Shown one piece after another: positions 1 through 7,860 of a DNA stretch of 48,779 bases. The first letter of the stretch is position 1. Each line of letters begins with the position of its first letter. The translations under genes and the position numbers were made by a program. A model generated the notes under the pieces. That model had not been told where the DNA came from. It did no database searches and worked only from the letters and a program-made list of their open reading frames with translations. This DNA comes from Thiotrichaceae bacterium (lineage in GTDB: Bacteria; Pseudomonadota; Gammaproteobacteria; Beggiatoales; Beggiatoaceae): positions 1 to 48,779 of the forward strand of contig JADGDF010000009.1 of assembly GCA_016745055.1 (NCBI GenBank), in the 5' to 3' direction.

Positions 1-1
1 T

Positions 2-79
2 TCTCATAGTATCGCTGTGTTTGCCAATATTCAACATGGGATTGAACCTTTAACGTTAGAAAAAACTGTTTTAGCTTAA
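2..79 (+). CDS. C-terminal end of an unidentified protein (partial)
   Basis: An open frame enters from the left edge and ends at the TAA at 77-79. It gives 25 residues, ending ...LTLEKTVLA. The codon use looks normal for the window, so it is probably the tail of a real gene whose body lies outside. The fragment is too short to name a family. Confidence 0.45.
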   Translation, partial: SHSIAVFANIQHGIEPLTLEKTVLA

Positions 80-541
80 AAGTCGAGTATCGCGTTATAC
101 TAGTATAAAAATAACGTTAAGTTTCCAATGTATTTTATATGGACATTCAAAAATGTAACTAACTTCTTAAAACAAAAAACTCACATTGAAAAGCTTAATT
201 TAGCAGGTATTCCTTTAAATTTAAGTTATAAAGAGAATCATGTGGTGTCATGAAAATGAATTTACTTAATGAAATAGATATTTTGCAAAATAACATTTCT
301 GAAGCTTGTAGTAAAATTAAGAGAAAGCATTCTGACTATGGTTGACAATTTTGATAAATTTAGATGCACAATTGACTGATAGGTAAGCAAAATTTATATA
401 CCTTAGAATTAATAAATTGATATATTATTTTCAACACTATAAGTTTGTAACTTGCACGTTATTTTTTGCATTGCCTTTAAAATATAAATAGACGCTTAAT
501 TGAAGGTAAAATTTTAGTGCCTATTTGAGAAATAATTAATT
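80..541. other. Gene-poor AT-rich stretch with two overlapping micro-ORFs
   Basis: No recognisable gene lies here. Two tiny plus-strand ORFs, 128-253 (41 residues) and 250-345 (31 residues), overlap by ATGA, as translationally coupled genes do. Neither resembles a known family and neither has a good ribosome-binding site. They may be relics or chance. The promoter of tamA is probably within 420-530, but no convincing pair of boxes is seen. Confidence 0.4.
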
Positions 542-2434
542 ATGTTTCGACGACGACTAATTTTATATTTATTACTTTTTTGTCATATTTACCCAATTTT
601 TGCTGCTGAACGAATAAAAATTCAAATTAATGGGATTGATGAAAAAATATTACCAACAGTAAATGCCTATTTACGTATTGAACAACAAAAAGCAGATGAG
701 CATTTAAATGCAATTCGCATTAAAAGTTTGCATCAATCCGCTTCAGCAGAAATTATAAAAGCAGTACAAGCATTTGGCTTTTATCAAACAGAAGTTAAAG
801 CTAATTTAACTGAACCTACAGAAAAAACAAATTTTTGGCAAGCGACTTATGATGTTAAATTAGGAGAAGCTATTCAACTAAAGACTGTTGACATTACTAT
901 CAAAGGTGAAGGTCAACAGGATGAAAATTTTACAAAAATTGTTGAAGATTTTCCTTTGAAAGTTAATGATGTTTTGCATCATGGGCTTTATCAGACAGGC
1001 AAAAAACAATTTCAGGATTTATCTTTGCTTAAAGGTTATTTTGATGCTGATTGGGAAAAACATGAAATTATTGTTAAAAAGCAAGCTAATACTGCCCATT
1101 TAAACTTGGTTTTTAACACTGATAAACAGTATAAATTTGGTAACGTCAATTTTAAGCAAGCCCCTGATGATTTTTTTGAGCAAAATTTTTTAAATCAATT
1201 TTTGACTTTTAAAAATGGAGATGCTTATTCTTACGAAAATTTGGTTGCTTTTCGTAAAGGGCTAACGCTCAACCATTATTTTGAAGATGTCATTATTAAT
1301 AAGCAACGCCTTAAAGCTAATAAAACTTTGAATTTGGATGTTAATTTAGGACGTCGTTTACCGAATGAATATCGTACTCGTATTGGTTATGGTACAGATA
1401 CGGAAGCCCGCTTTGGGTTTGATTGGCAAAGAAATTATTGGAACCGATATGGTCATTATTCCAATATTGGTGTGGCAACCACTCAAAAGCGGCGTCAATA
1501 CGTTTTTGATGCAAATTATGCCATACCCACAGGTCAAATTCATGTATTGCCACCAAGTCGAATTTATCATGATTATATTGAATTTTCAGCACGTTATGAA
1601 GGTGAAGATTTAGAAAGTGAACAAATTACAGGAAGTGCTTTTGCGTTAACGGGTATGCCACGTCAAACTAACTGGCTGCTACAAGTGGATAAACATCATT
1701 TAAGGCATTTTTTGGGATTAACCTTAGAAGAAACGCTTGGTTTAGGTTACTTAGCCCAAAAGTATAATATCTTTGATCATTTATCATCTGCTGTGCAAAC
1801 TGCACCTGAAAATCAAAGTTTAAGGCAAGTCCTCATTGCTGATTATCAATTAATTATTCCAAGTGTGAGTTGGGCTTATACAAAATCAGACAGCAAGCTT
1901 TATCCTAAGAATGGTCAACATATTGAGCTGACTTTTCGCGGCGCTTTATCAAATTTAGGTTCAAACACCGATTTTTTACAAATTTTGCTAGAAAGTATCA
2001 CTATTCGTCCTTTGGGTAAAAAAGGCAGGGTCATTGTACGTGGTAGTGTTGGTTATACTGATGCAAAGCAAGTGACCGTTTTAGATAAGACATTTTATCG
2101 TTTACCAGAATTATTATTATTTAAAACAGGTGGCGATCATACCGTACGTGGATATAAATTTGAATCATTAGATGATACGGGACTGGGTGGCATCCACCAA
2201 CTTGTAGGTAGCATTGAGTATGAACATAAAATTTTAGATAAATGGGGCGTTGCAGGATTTTATGATGTTGGCAATGTTTTTGGTCAATTTTCTACCTCCA
2301 ATTTACAACATGGGGCAGGTTTGGGTGTACGTTGGTACTCCCCTGTCGGTATTGTTCGCCTAGATATTGCAACTGCTTTAAGTAAAGATCATCGTCCTGT
2401 TCGTTTACACTTCACCGTTGGGGCCGAATTTTAA
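542..2434 (+). CDS. tamA: Outer-membrane translocation and assembly module protein TamA (Omp85 family)
   Basis: TamA is an outer-membrane Omp85-type protein. With inner-membrane TamB it helps insert autotransporters and other beta-barrels and moves lipid to the outer membrane. The 630-residue length fits the family. Residues 1-22 form a signal peptide (MFRRR, a hydrophobic stretch, then a cut near FAA). POTRA-like repeats run to about 270, with the typical YxFGNVNF-type POTRA strand near 197-206. The rest is a beta-barrel with aromatic girdles, ending in a C-terminal phenylalanine (VGAEF), the Omp85 insertion signal. The usual partner tamB is not next door; gshB follows after 104 bases. A sister Omp85 protein is possible, but BamA is longer and has five POTRA domains. 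Confidence 0.85.
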   Translation: MFRRRLILYLLLFCHIYPIFAAERIKIQINGIDEKILPTVNAYLRIEQQKADEHLNAIRIKSLHQSASAEIIKAVQAFGFYQTEVKANLTEPTEKTNFWQATYDVKLGEAIQLKTVDITIKGEGQQDENFTKIVEDFPLKVNDVLHHGLYQTGKKQFQDLSLLKGYFDADWEKHEIIVKKQANTAHLNLVFNTDKQYKFGNVNFKQAPDDFFEQNFLNQFLTFKNGDAYSYENLVAFRKGLTLNHYFEDVIINKQRLKANKTLNLDVNLGRRLPNEYRTRIGYGTDTEARFGFDWQRNYWNRYGHYSNIGVATTQKRRQYVFDANYAIPTGQIHVLPPSRIYHDYIEFSARYEGEDLESEQITGSAFALTGMPRQTNWLLQVDKHHLRHFLGLTLEETLGLGYLAQKYNIFDHLSSAVQTAPENQSLRQVLIADYQLIIPSVSWAYTKSDSKLYPKNGQHIELTFRGALSNLGSNTDFLQILLESITIRPLGKKGRVIVRGSVGYTDAKQVTVLDKTFYRLPELLLFKTGGDHTVRGYKFESLDDTGLGGIHQLVGSIEYEHKILDKWGVAGFYDVGNVFGQFSTSNLQHGAGLGVRWYSPVGIVRLDIATALSKDHRPVRLHFTVGAEF

Positions 2435-2538
2435 AAATGGTTATTTGATTAAGTAATCGTCAATAAGCATAATATTTTACCCTAAACTATATTATCTGAT
2501 TTATTAAACGCTACTATTTCATTAGGCAAAAGTAAAAA

Positions 2539-3486
2539 ATGAATAATAAACAGCTTGGCATCATCATGGATCCCATTAGCAAAATTAGAATTGCTAAAGA
2601 CAGTAGCTTTGCAATTTTGCTTGCTGCTCAAGCAAGGGATTGGCAACTGTGGTACATGGAATTACCCGATATATGGTTACAAGAAGGCAAAGTGGTTGCC
2701 CGTATGCAGGTATTGAAAGTTCAAGATGATCCAACACAGTGGTATACCCTTGCAGAAGCTGAAATTGTGCCTTTAGCAAATTTAGACGTAGTTTTTATGC
2801 GTAAAGACCCGCCTTTTAACTTTGAATATTTAGTGGCTACCTACCTATTGGAGCAGGTTGAAGCAGCAGGAACATTAATTGTAAATAAGCCACAAAGTTT
2901 GCGTGATGCTAATGAAAAGTTGTATACAGCCTGGTTTCCACAATGTTGTGTCCCTACTTTAGTTACTTGCCAAACTACCCAATTGCGACAATTTTTAGCA
3001 ATTCATGAAGATATTGTGATTAAACCATTAGATAGCATGGGTGGAAATTCTGTGTTTCGATTGATAATGGGGGATGCCAATACTTCTGTGATTATGGAAA
3101 CTATCACTCAAAATGAACAACGTTTTGTCATGGCCCAACGCTTTATTCCAGAAATTCAGCAAGGAGATAAACGTATTTTAATGATCAATGGTGAACCTAT
3201 TCCTTATGCGCTTGCTCGTATTCCGGCCAGTGGCGAATTTCGGGGTAATTTAGCCGCAGGTGGCACTGGAAAAGGGGTAGCTTTGATTGATAGAGATTAT
3301 TGGATTTGTCAGCAAGTTGGACCAACTTTACGGGAAAAAGGGCTGATACTTGTTGGGTTAGATGTGATTGGTGATTACTTGACAGAAATTAATGTTACTA
3401 GTCCAACGTGTATTCGCGAACTAGATAAAATTTATGACTTAAATATTGCGGAACAATTGATGGAAACAGTTGAAAAAACATTGTAA
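2539..3486 (+). CDS. gshB: Glutathione synthetase
   Basis: GshB is a cytoplasmic ATP-grasp ligase that joins gamma-glutamylcysteine and glycine to make glutathione. The length (315 residues) is that of the proteobacterial enzyme. Family signatures are visible: the N-terminal IMDPI, VFMRKDPPF near 88-96, VIKPLDSMGG (ATP-grasp lysine and small loop), GDKRILMINGEPIPYALARIP, the GTGKG-type glycine loop near 245, and the C-terminal EINVTSPT metal-binding segment. It sits 104 bases after tamA and 79 bases before fdxA on the same strand, so the three may be transcribed together. Confidence 0.95.
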   Translation: MNNKQLGIIMDPISKIRIAKDSSFAILLAAQARDWQLWYMELPDIWLQEGKVVARMQVLKVQDDPTQWYTLAEAEIVPLANLDVVFMRKDPPFNFEYLVATYLLEQVEAAGTLIVNKPQSLRDANEKLYTAWFPQCCVPTLVTCQTTQLRQFLAIHEDIVIKPLDSMGGNSVFRLIMGDANTSVIMETITQNEQRFVMAQRFIPEIQQGDKRILMINGEPIPYALARIPASGEFRGNLAAGGTGKGVALIDRDYWICQQVGPTLREKGLILVGLDVIGDYLTEINVTSPTCIRELDKIYDLNIAEQLMETVEKTL

Positions 3487-3565
3487 TAATCTATATTTAT
3501 ATTGCTTCATTTTTAAATAGGAACTGTATACAATATGGGGAAAATATTTAAACTGGAAAAAAGTT

Positions 3566-3889
3566 ATGGCTTACGTAGTTACAGATAATTGCATTTTATG
3601 TAAATATACAGATTGTGTAGAAGTTTGTCCGGTCGATTGTTTTCACGAAGGTCCCAATTTTCTTGTTATTGATCCTGAAGAATGTATTGATTGCACATTA
3701 TGTGAGCCTGAATGCCCTGCAAATGCTATCTTTTCAGAAGATGAATTACCTGAAGCCTTATCTTCTTTCGTAGCACTCAACGCTGAGCTTGCTCAATCCT
3801 GGCCTCAAATAACGGAACGTAAATCACCTTTAGAGGAAGCAGAAAAATGGGATGGTACTGAGGATAAACTACAATATTTAGAACGTTAA
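3566..3889 (+). CDS. fdxA: Seven-iron ferredoxin FdxA
   Basis: A small soluble electron carrier of the 7Fe (3Fe-4S plus 4Fe-4S) ferredoxin class, common in Proteobacteria. The 107-residue length matches. The N-terminal cysteines (C9, C17, C21-P) follow the split pattern of a 3Fe-4S site. [12 protein letters not shown] near 39-50 supplies the 4Fe-4S site. The acidic C-terminal tail ([13 protein letters not shown]) is typical of FdxA. Its redox partners here are not known. Confidence 0.93.
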   Translation: MAYVVTDNCILCKYTDCVEVCPVDCFHEGPNFLVIDPEECIDCTLCEPECPANAIFSEDELPEALSSFVALNAELAQSWPQITERKSPLEEAEKWDGTEDKLQYLER

Positions 3890-3909
3890 CCTAAAATACT
3901 CTAGTCAAG

Positions 3910-3954
3910 TGTTGTTTATTGTTCTCAGATGAAGTTTGGGAACAATAAACAACA
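3910..3954. terminator. Long perfect hairpin after fdxA
   Basis: The 15-base arm at 3910-3924 is perfectly complementary to 3940-3954, with a 15-base loop. It lies between convergent fdxA and the minus-strand gene ending at 4078, so it may end transcription from fdxA. There is no clear T-run, so a hairpin repeat or an mRNA 3' stabiliser is an alternative. Confidence 0.45.
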
Positions 3955-4077
3955 GCTTCTGTTACAGGATAAAGATACTAATCAACAATTGGCATTTCAA
4001 CAAACGTAATGGTTAAAGTCTGTTTTTGAGGGGGAATAAGTAGCGTGTTTACAGTCATTAAAGCCACTATAGCCCAG

Positions 4078-5304
4078 CTACCAGTTGACACGCGTTACTT
4101 CCCAGTGACAATTATCACCTGTACCCCAATAGTCCACATTAGCCAATCTTCTCTCTTTTAATACTTTCATTATTTGACTCTTACTCCCATGAAAAGCCTC
4201 AGTTGAGCCTCTAACTCTAAGATACACCTCTCCTCCAACTCTAATTGTCGTATCCCAATGCCACTCCCCCGACCAAAGTTGCGGACCATAATAACCAGGC
4301 CAATATGTTCTCCAAGTATAATAATGTTGTTTACCTACAGACACTCTCTTCGTAATGACAGTGCCATTCATTTGTGTCGTAACAGTATTGTCACCATTGA
4401 ATGTCATATATAAATTATCTTGCGTAAGTTTTTGTTCTCCAGAACACTCTGTTCGGCGCAGCCTAAGGGTTCCACGCAACAAAAAGTGCAGTTGTGTATT
4501 TCTGTATAGACAAACAGCAAGCCCTTCTACATCATTGTAAATACTAGTGATTTCTTTCCCACTTATGGTCGTCTCACAAGTTTGTAAATCAATTTGAGTC
4601 GTCCATTGCTGACTACGATCGTGGTAACCAACCAATAACGTGTTATCTTTTAGCATTTCAAGGGCTTCAATTTCAGGATATTGAATATCGCAAATTTGCC
4701 ACTCCACGCTACCATCAGTTAAGCTATATTTGCCAATATGATGCAAGGCTTTGCTGTCATGATTATCATCAGGATTAGCACTGTGATGATCGTTATAGGC
4801 AAAGTAAATGGTTTTACCAACATTGTCCCAACTCAGATCCTCAACTTCAAAACCATTTTCATTAGGAAAAACTGTTGTACACGTATTATTAGTGATTTTA
4901 ACTAACCCTTGATCTTGGTCCCATCCCCACAAGCTGCTATCTGAAGGGTTGAAAGAAATACCATCAAGCTCATTACAACCTTTGATTGGATTTTCGGATA
5001 AAATATCACCATTGTCCATATCAAAAGTGTAGAGGTAACCCTTTTTCTCAGTGTTATCTCCAGATGCGCCATAAAGTTTCCTATCTCGAGAAATATCTAA
5101 AGCTTCAATATCATACTTTTTAAGTGATTGTCCTAATAATTCTAGACCACTTTGTTCGCTATATCGCAGTAGTTGCGAATCATTTAAGCCACCATCGTGG
5201 ACACCGTAAATATAGTCACATTGGTCTGTGGCTTGGCTTAGAATGGGTACAGTAGCTAATCCTAAAGCACAAGCAACAATTATCGTGAATTTATTGAGTT
5301 GCAT
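4078..5304 (-). CDS. Secreted beta-propeller-like protein of unknown function
   Basis: The start is placed at the ATG at 5304 because the AAAGGA just upstream is its ribosome-binding site; a TTG 15 bases earlier would overlap that site. Residues 1-25 or so are a signal peptide (MQLNKFTIIVACALG..., cut after SQA), so the product is exported. The first 260 residues contain repeats of the type LYGASGD, LWGWD and IYFAYND, with aspartate-rich turns, like bladed beta-propellers of the SdiA-regulated or phytase-like class. The last 140 residues are different: rich in tryptophan, tyrosine and arginine, with a WRTYWPGYYGPQLWSGEW-like stretch. I do not recognise that part. It is a lone minus-strand gene. 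Confidence 0.7.
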   Translation of the reverse strand: MQLNKFTIIVACALGLATVPILSQATDQCDYIYGVHDGGLNDSQLLRYSEQSGLELLGQSLKKYDIEALDISRDRKLYGASGDNTEKKGYLYTFDMDNGDILSENPIKGCNELDGISFNPSDSSLWGWDQDQGLVKITNNTCTTVFPNENGFEVEDLSWDNVGKTIYFAYNDHHSANPDDNHDSKALHHIGKYSLTDGSVEWQICDIQYPEIEALEMLKDNTLLVGYHDRSQQWTTQIDLQTCETTISGKEITSIYNDVEGLAVCLYRNTQLHFLLRGTLRLRRTECSGEQKLTQDNLYMTFNGDNTVTTQMNGTVITKRVSVGKQHYYTWRTYWPGYYGPQLWSGEWHWDTTIRVGGEVYLRVRGSTEAFHGSKSQIMKVLKERRLANVDYWGTGDNCHWEVTRVNW

Positions 5305-5890
5305 TTTTTTTCCTTTCAAATCAAATTAAATTCTTAACTAATAAAGTTAAAACATCACACTTAACTAGTTTTATTATTATTTTGATATAAATATTGTCTC
5401 TAACATATTGAAATAAAGTAGCTTCTATTGTCAGGGCACCAAAAATACTGTAAGCAATCTAAGTATTTTTCCTTTACAATGAAAGTTTATGAAATGGACA
5501 AATCAAGTTAGATCGCGAAACCACTATAGTGCCTAATTTATCCTTTTTTACTTCTAAAAACTCATCAGTGATTTTACTTTCTCCTACCTTTTATAGAGAA
5601 ATTAAAGACACTATATAATTAAAGCATAAAATTCACTATAATGCATATTGTTTTATGAAAATTAATAGCAATATTTATGGTTTATTTATAACAAGAAATT
5701 TACTAGGAGAAAAAATTGAAGTTGGTTAATACTACATATGCTAAATTGTAAGTAAGCATCACCTCCTATTTTCCTCCCTCCTCATGCCAATTTTTCTGCT
5801 TTAAAAGTAATTAACCGTGAAAATTATTATGTAAACAATTACAATACGCTATACGACAAAACTCTCCCTGCTTACTCTAGGACAGATTTT
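5305..5890. other. 586-base intergenic region before hoxU
   Basis: This AT-rich gap separates the divergent propeller gene and hoxU. It contains no hoxF or hoxE remnant that I can see. A good Shine-Dalgarno (AGGAG near 5705) precedes only a tiny TTG-started ORF. Both promoters must lie here, but none could be pinned down. Confidence 0.5.
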
Positions 5891-6622
5891 ATGGCACAAC
5901 AAATAATCACGATTGATGCGCAAGAAGTCCCTTTTCAGGAAGGGCAAACCATCATGGATGCTGCAATGTCGGCAGGCGTGTACATTCCCCATCTTTGTCA
6001 TAACCCAGAATTTAAACCTCAAGGTAGTTGCCGTCTTTGCACAGTGGAAGTGAATGGTAAACGCATGGCTGCATGTACAACTAAGGCGATACCAGGACAA
6101 GAAATACAAAATAATATATCAGCATTACAAGAAAACAGACGGGCACTAATACAAATGCTGTTTGTTGAAGGTAATCATATTTGCCCAGGTTGTCCAAAAA
6201 CTGGCAACTGCCAACTTCAAGCAGTTGCCTATTACGTGGGCATGTTATCTTCCCATTATCAACATTTTTATCCCTATCGTGAATTAGATGCTTCGCATCC
6301 CAATTATGTCGTTGATTTCAACCGATGTATTTTATGTGAATTGTGTGTGCGGGCTAGTCGAGATGTGGATGGCAAAAATATTTTTGGTATCAGTGGCCGT
6401 GGCATCAAATCTCATTTGGTGATTAATTCTACTTCAGGTAAGTTAGGTGATACTGATTTCAATGTGGATGACCGTGCAGCACTCGTTTGCCCAGTCGGTG
6501 CCATTTTACGTAAGCGTCTGCGTTACACCACACCCATTGGTGAACGGCTTTACGATCAACAACCTATTAATGTCGTTGGTGATTCCACGCAACCACATGC
6601 AGGAGCAAAAAAACAATGGTAG
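5891..6622 (+). CDS. hoxU: NAD-linked [NiFe] hydrogenase diaphorase subunit HoxU
   Basis: HoxU carries electrons between the hydrogenase dimer HoxYH and the flavin subunit HoxF in bidirectional NAD-reducing hydrogenases. It is related to the N-terminal part of NuoG. The ligands are visible: C36, C47, C50 and C62 for a plant-type 2Fe-2S cluster; H96-x-C98-xx-C101-x5-C107 for the His-ligated 4Fe-4S cluster; C146, C149, C152 and C200-P for a further 4Fe-4S cluster. The 243-residue length is normal. The stop overlaps the start of hoxY by 7 bases, so the two are translationally coupled. HoxF and HoxH, needed for activity, are not in the window. Confidence 0.9.
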   Translation: MAQQIITIDAQEVPFQEGQTIMDAAMSAGVYIPHLCHNPEFKPQGSCRLCTVEVNGKRMAACTTKAIPGQEIQNNISALQENRRALIQMLFVEGNHICPGCPKTGNCQLQAVAYYVGMLSSHYQHFYPYRELDASHPNYVVDFNRCILCELCVRASRDVDGKNIFGISGRGIKSHLVINSTSGKLGDTDFNVDDRAALVCPVGAILRKRLRYTTPIGERLYDQQPINVVGDSTQPHAGAKKQW

Positions 6623-7155
6623 ATAAGGTACGTATTGCAACTACTTCGCTTGCAGGTTGTTTTGGCTGCCACATGTCTTTTTTAGACATCGACGAAAAAT
6701 TATTGGACTTGATTGAGCTAGTAGAATTTGACCGAACACCGATTACTGATATTAAAACTTGCGGCCCTTGTGATGTGGGTTTAATTGAGGGCGGTGTGTG
6801 TAACTCACATAATGTGCATGTATTAAAAGAGTTTCGGGAAAATTGTAAAACGCTAGTAGCAGTGGGGGCTTGTGCTTTTAATGGTGGCATTCCAGCACTG
6901 CGCAACCATTATGAACTAAAAGATTGCTTAGAGGAGTCTTATATCAACGGTATAGGCATAGAAAATCCTCAAATTCCAAACGATCCAGAAGTTCCTTTGT
7001 TGCTTGATAAAGTGCATCCTGTTCACGAAGTTGTCAGTATCGACTATTTTTTACCAGGTTGTCCACCTTCTGCTGAAGCAATTTGGACATTTTTAAATGA
7101 GTTATTATCTGGTCAAGAAATTGTATTACCTTATACTGCATTGCATTACGATTAG
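6616..7155 (+). CDS. hoxY: [NiFe] hydrogenase small subunit HoxY
   Basis: HoxY is the small subunit of the cytoplasmic NAD-linked [NiFe] hydrogenase and holds the 4Fe-4S cluster next to the NiFe site of HoxH. The short form (179 residues, no signal peptide) fits HoxY. The motifs are TSLAGCFGCHMSFLD (C15, C18), TCGPCDVGLIEGGV, GACAFNGGIPALRN and FLPGCPPSAEAIW. It overlaps hoxU. The large subunit hoxH normally follows directly but is replaced here by a convergent plsY. Either hoxH is elsewhere in the genome or the pair is a remnant. Both genes look intact, with no internal stop. Confidence 0.92.
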   Translation: MVDKVRIATTSLAGCFGCHMSFLDIDEKLLDLIELVEFDRTPITDIKTCGPCDVGLIEGGVCNSHNVHVLKEFRENCKTLVAVGACAFNGGIPALRNHYELKDCLEESYINGIGIENPQIPNDPEVPLLLDKVHPVHEVVSIDYFLPGCPPSAEAIWTFLNELLSGQEIVLPYTALHYD

Positions 7156-7177
7156 TTCGTAATAGCTATATTAGATT

Positions 7178-7214
7178 GGGTTGGAACAAAAAATTTAAAA
7201 TATAATTCCAGCCC
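7178..7214. terminator. Hairpin between convergent hoxY and plsY
   Basis: GGGTTGGAA (7178-7186) pairs with TTCCAGCCC (7206-7214), nine pairs including one G-T wobble, around an AT-rich loop. It lies between the convergent genes hoxY and plsY and could serve both directions. There is no strong T-run, so confidence is moderate. Confidence 0.4.
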
Positions 7215-7256
7215 ATAGCAAGGCAAAGTTATGTCTCAAAAATTGAGAGAACTCTT

Positions 7257-7850
7257 TTAATCATCACTAATTTTATCTTCTTTGCCATGAATTAGGTCGT
7301 GTATGTTAGAACGGTGCCGCCAGATTAATAGACAACTCATGACAAAACTTATCAAAATATAATAAGGTTCTCCTGAAAACCAGTACATGAGTATTGGTGA
7401 TAAAAAGGCAGCAATGAGGGCAGCAAGAGAAGAATAACCAAAAACAAAGGCGATGGTTAGCCAAATTACAAGTACTAATAATCCAACTTGCCACACCAAT
7501 ACAATCAACCCACCAAAAGCAGTTGCAACACCTTTCCCACCTCTAAATTCAAAGAAGATAGGATATAAGTGGCCTATAAAAACGGCAAAAGTCACACTTG
7601 CTAGAACAATGGGTATATTTGTAAATAATTTTGCAATCAATACGGCCATTACACCTTTGAGTACATCAAAACATAAGGTAAAAAAAGCAGCTTTTTTGCC
7701 ACCATGCCGTAATACATTAGTTGCCCCTGGATTTTTTGAGCCTAACGTACGTGGGTCTGGTAATTTCATCAGACGGCATACAACAATGGCTGAGGAAAAA
7801 GAACCTAATAAATAAGCGATTAAAATAAGGGAACTTTCTGTCAATGACAT
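7257..7850 (-). CDS. plsY: Glycerol-3-phosphate acyltransferase PlsY
   Basis: PlsY is an inner-membrane enzyme that transfers the acyl group from acyl-phosphate to glycerol-3-phosphate, the first step of phospholipid synthesis. Family motifs are clear: YLLGSFSSAIVVCRL, DPRTLGSKNPGATNVLR (the SxNxGAxN glycerol-phosphate loop) and GHLYPIFFEFRGGKGVATAFG. Several hydrophobic helices are present. The start is set at the ATG at 7850, which matches the family N-terminus (MSLTESS); a TTG at 7874 would run into the upstream gene. It begins 10 bases after the stop of the hybrid kinase, so the two appear to share a transcript, an unusual pairing. Confidence 0.93.
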   Translation of the reverse strand: MSLTESSLILIAYLLGSFSSAIVVCRLMKLPDPRTLGSKNPGATNVLRHGGKKAAFFTLCFDVLKGVMAVLIAKLFTNIPIVLASVTFAVFIGHLYPIFFEFRGGKGVATAFGGLIVLVWQVGLLVLVIWLTIAFVFGYSSLAALIAAFLSPILMYWFSGEPYYILISFVMSCLLIWRHRSNIHDLIHGKEDKISDD

Positions 7851-7860
7851 TAATTTAAAC

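Noticed and set aside
7453-7815. Plus-strand ORF of 120 codons opposite plsY
   Set aside because: It is antisense to a clear PlsY with all motifs.
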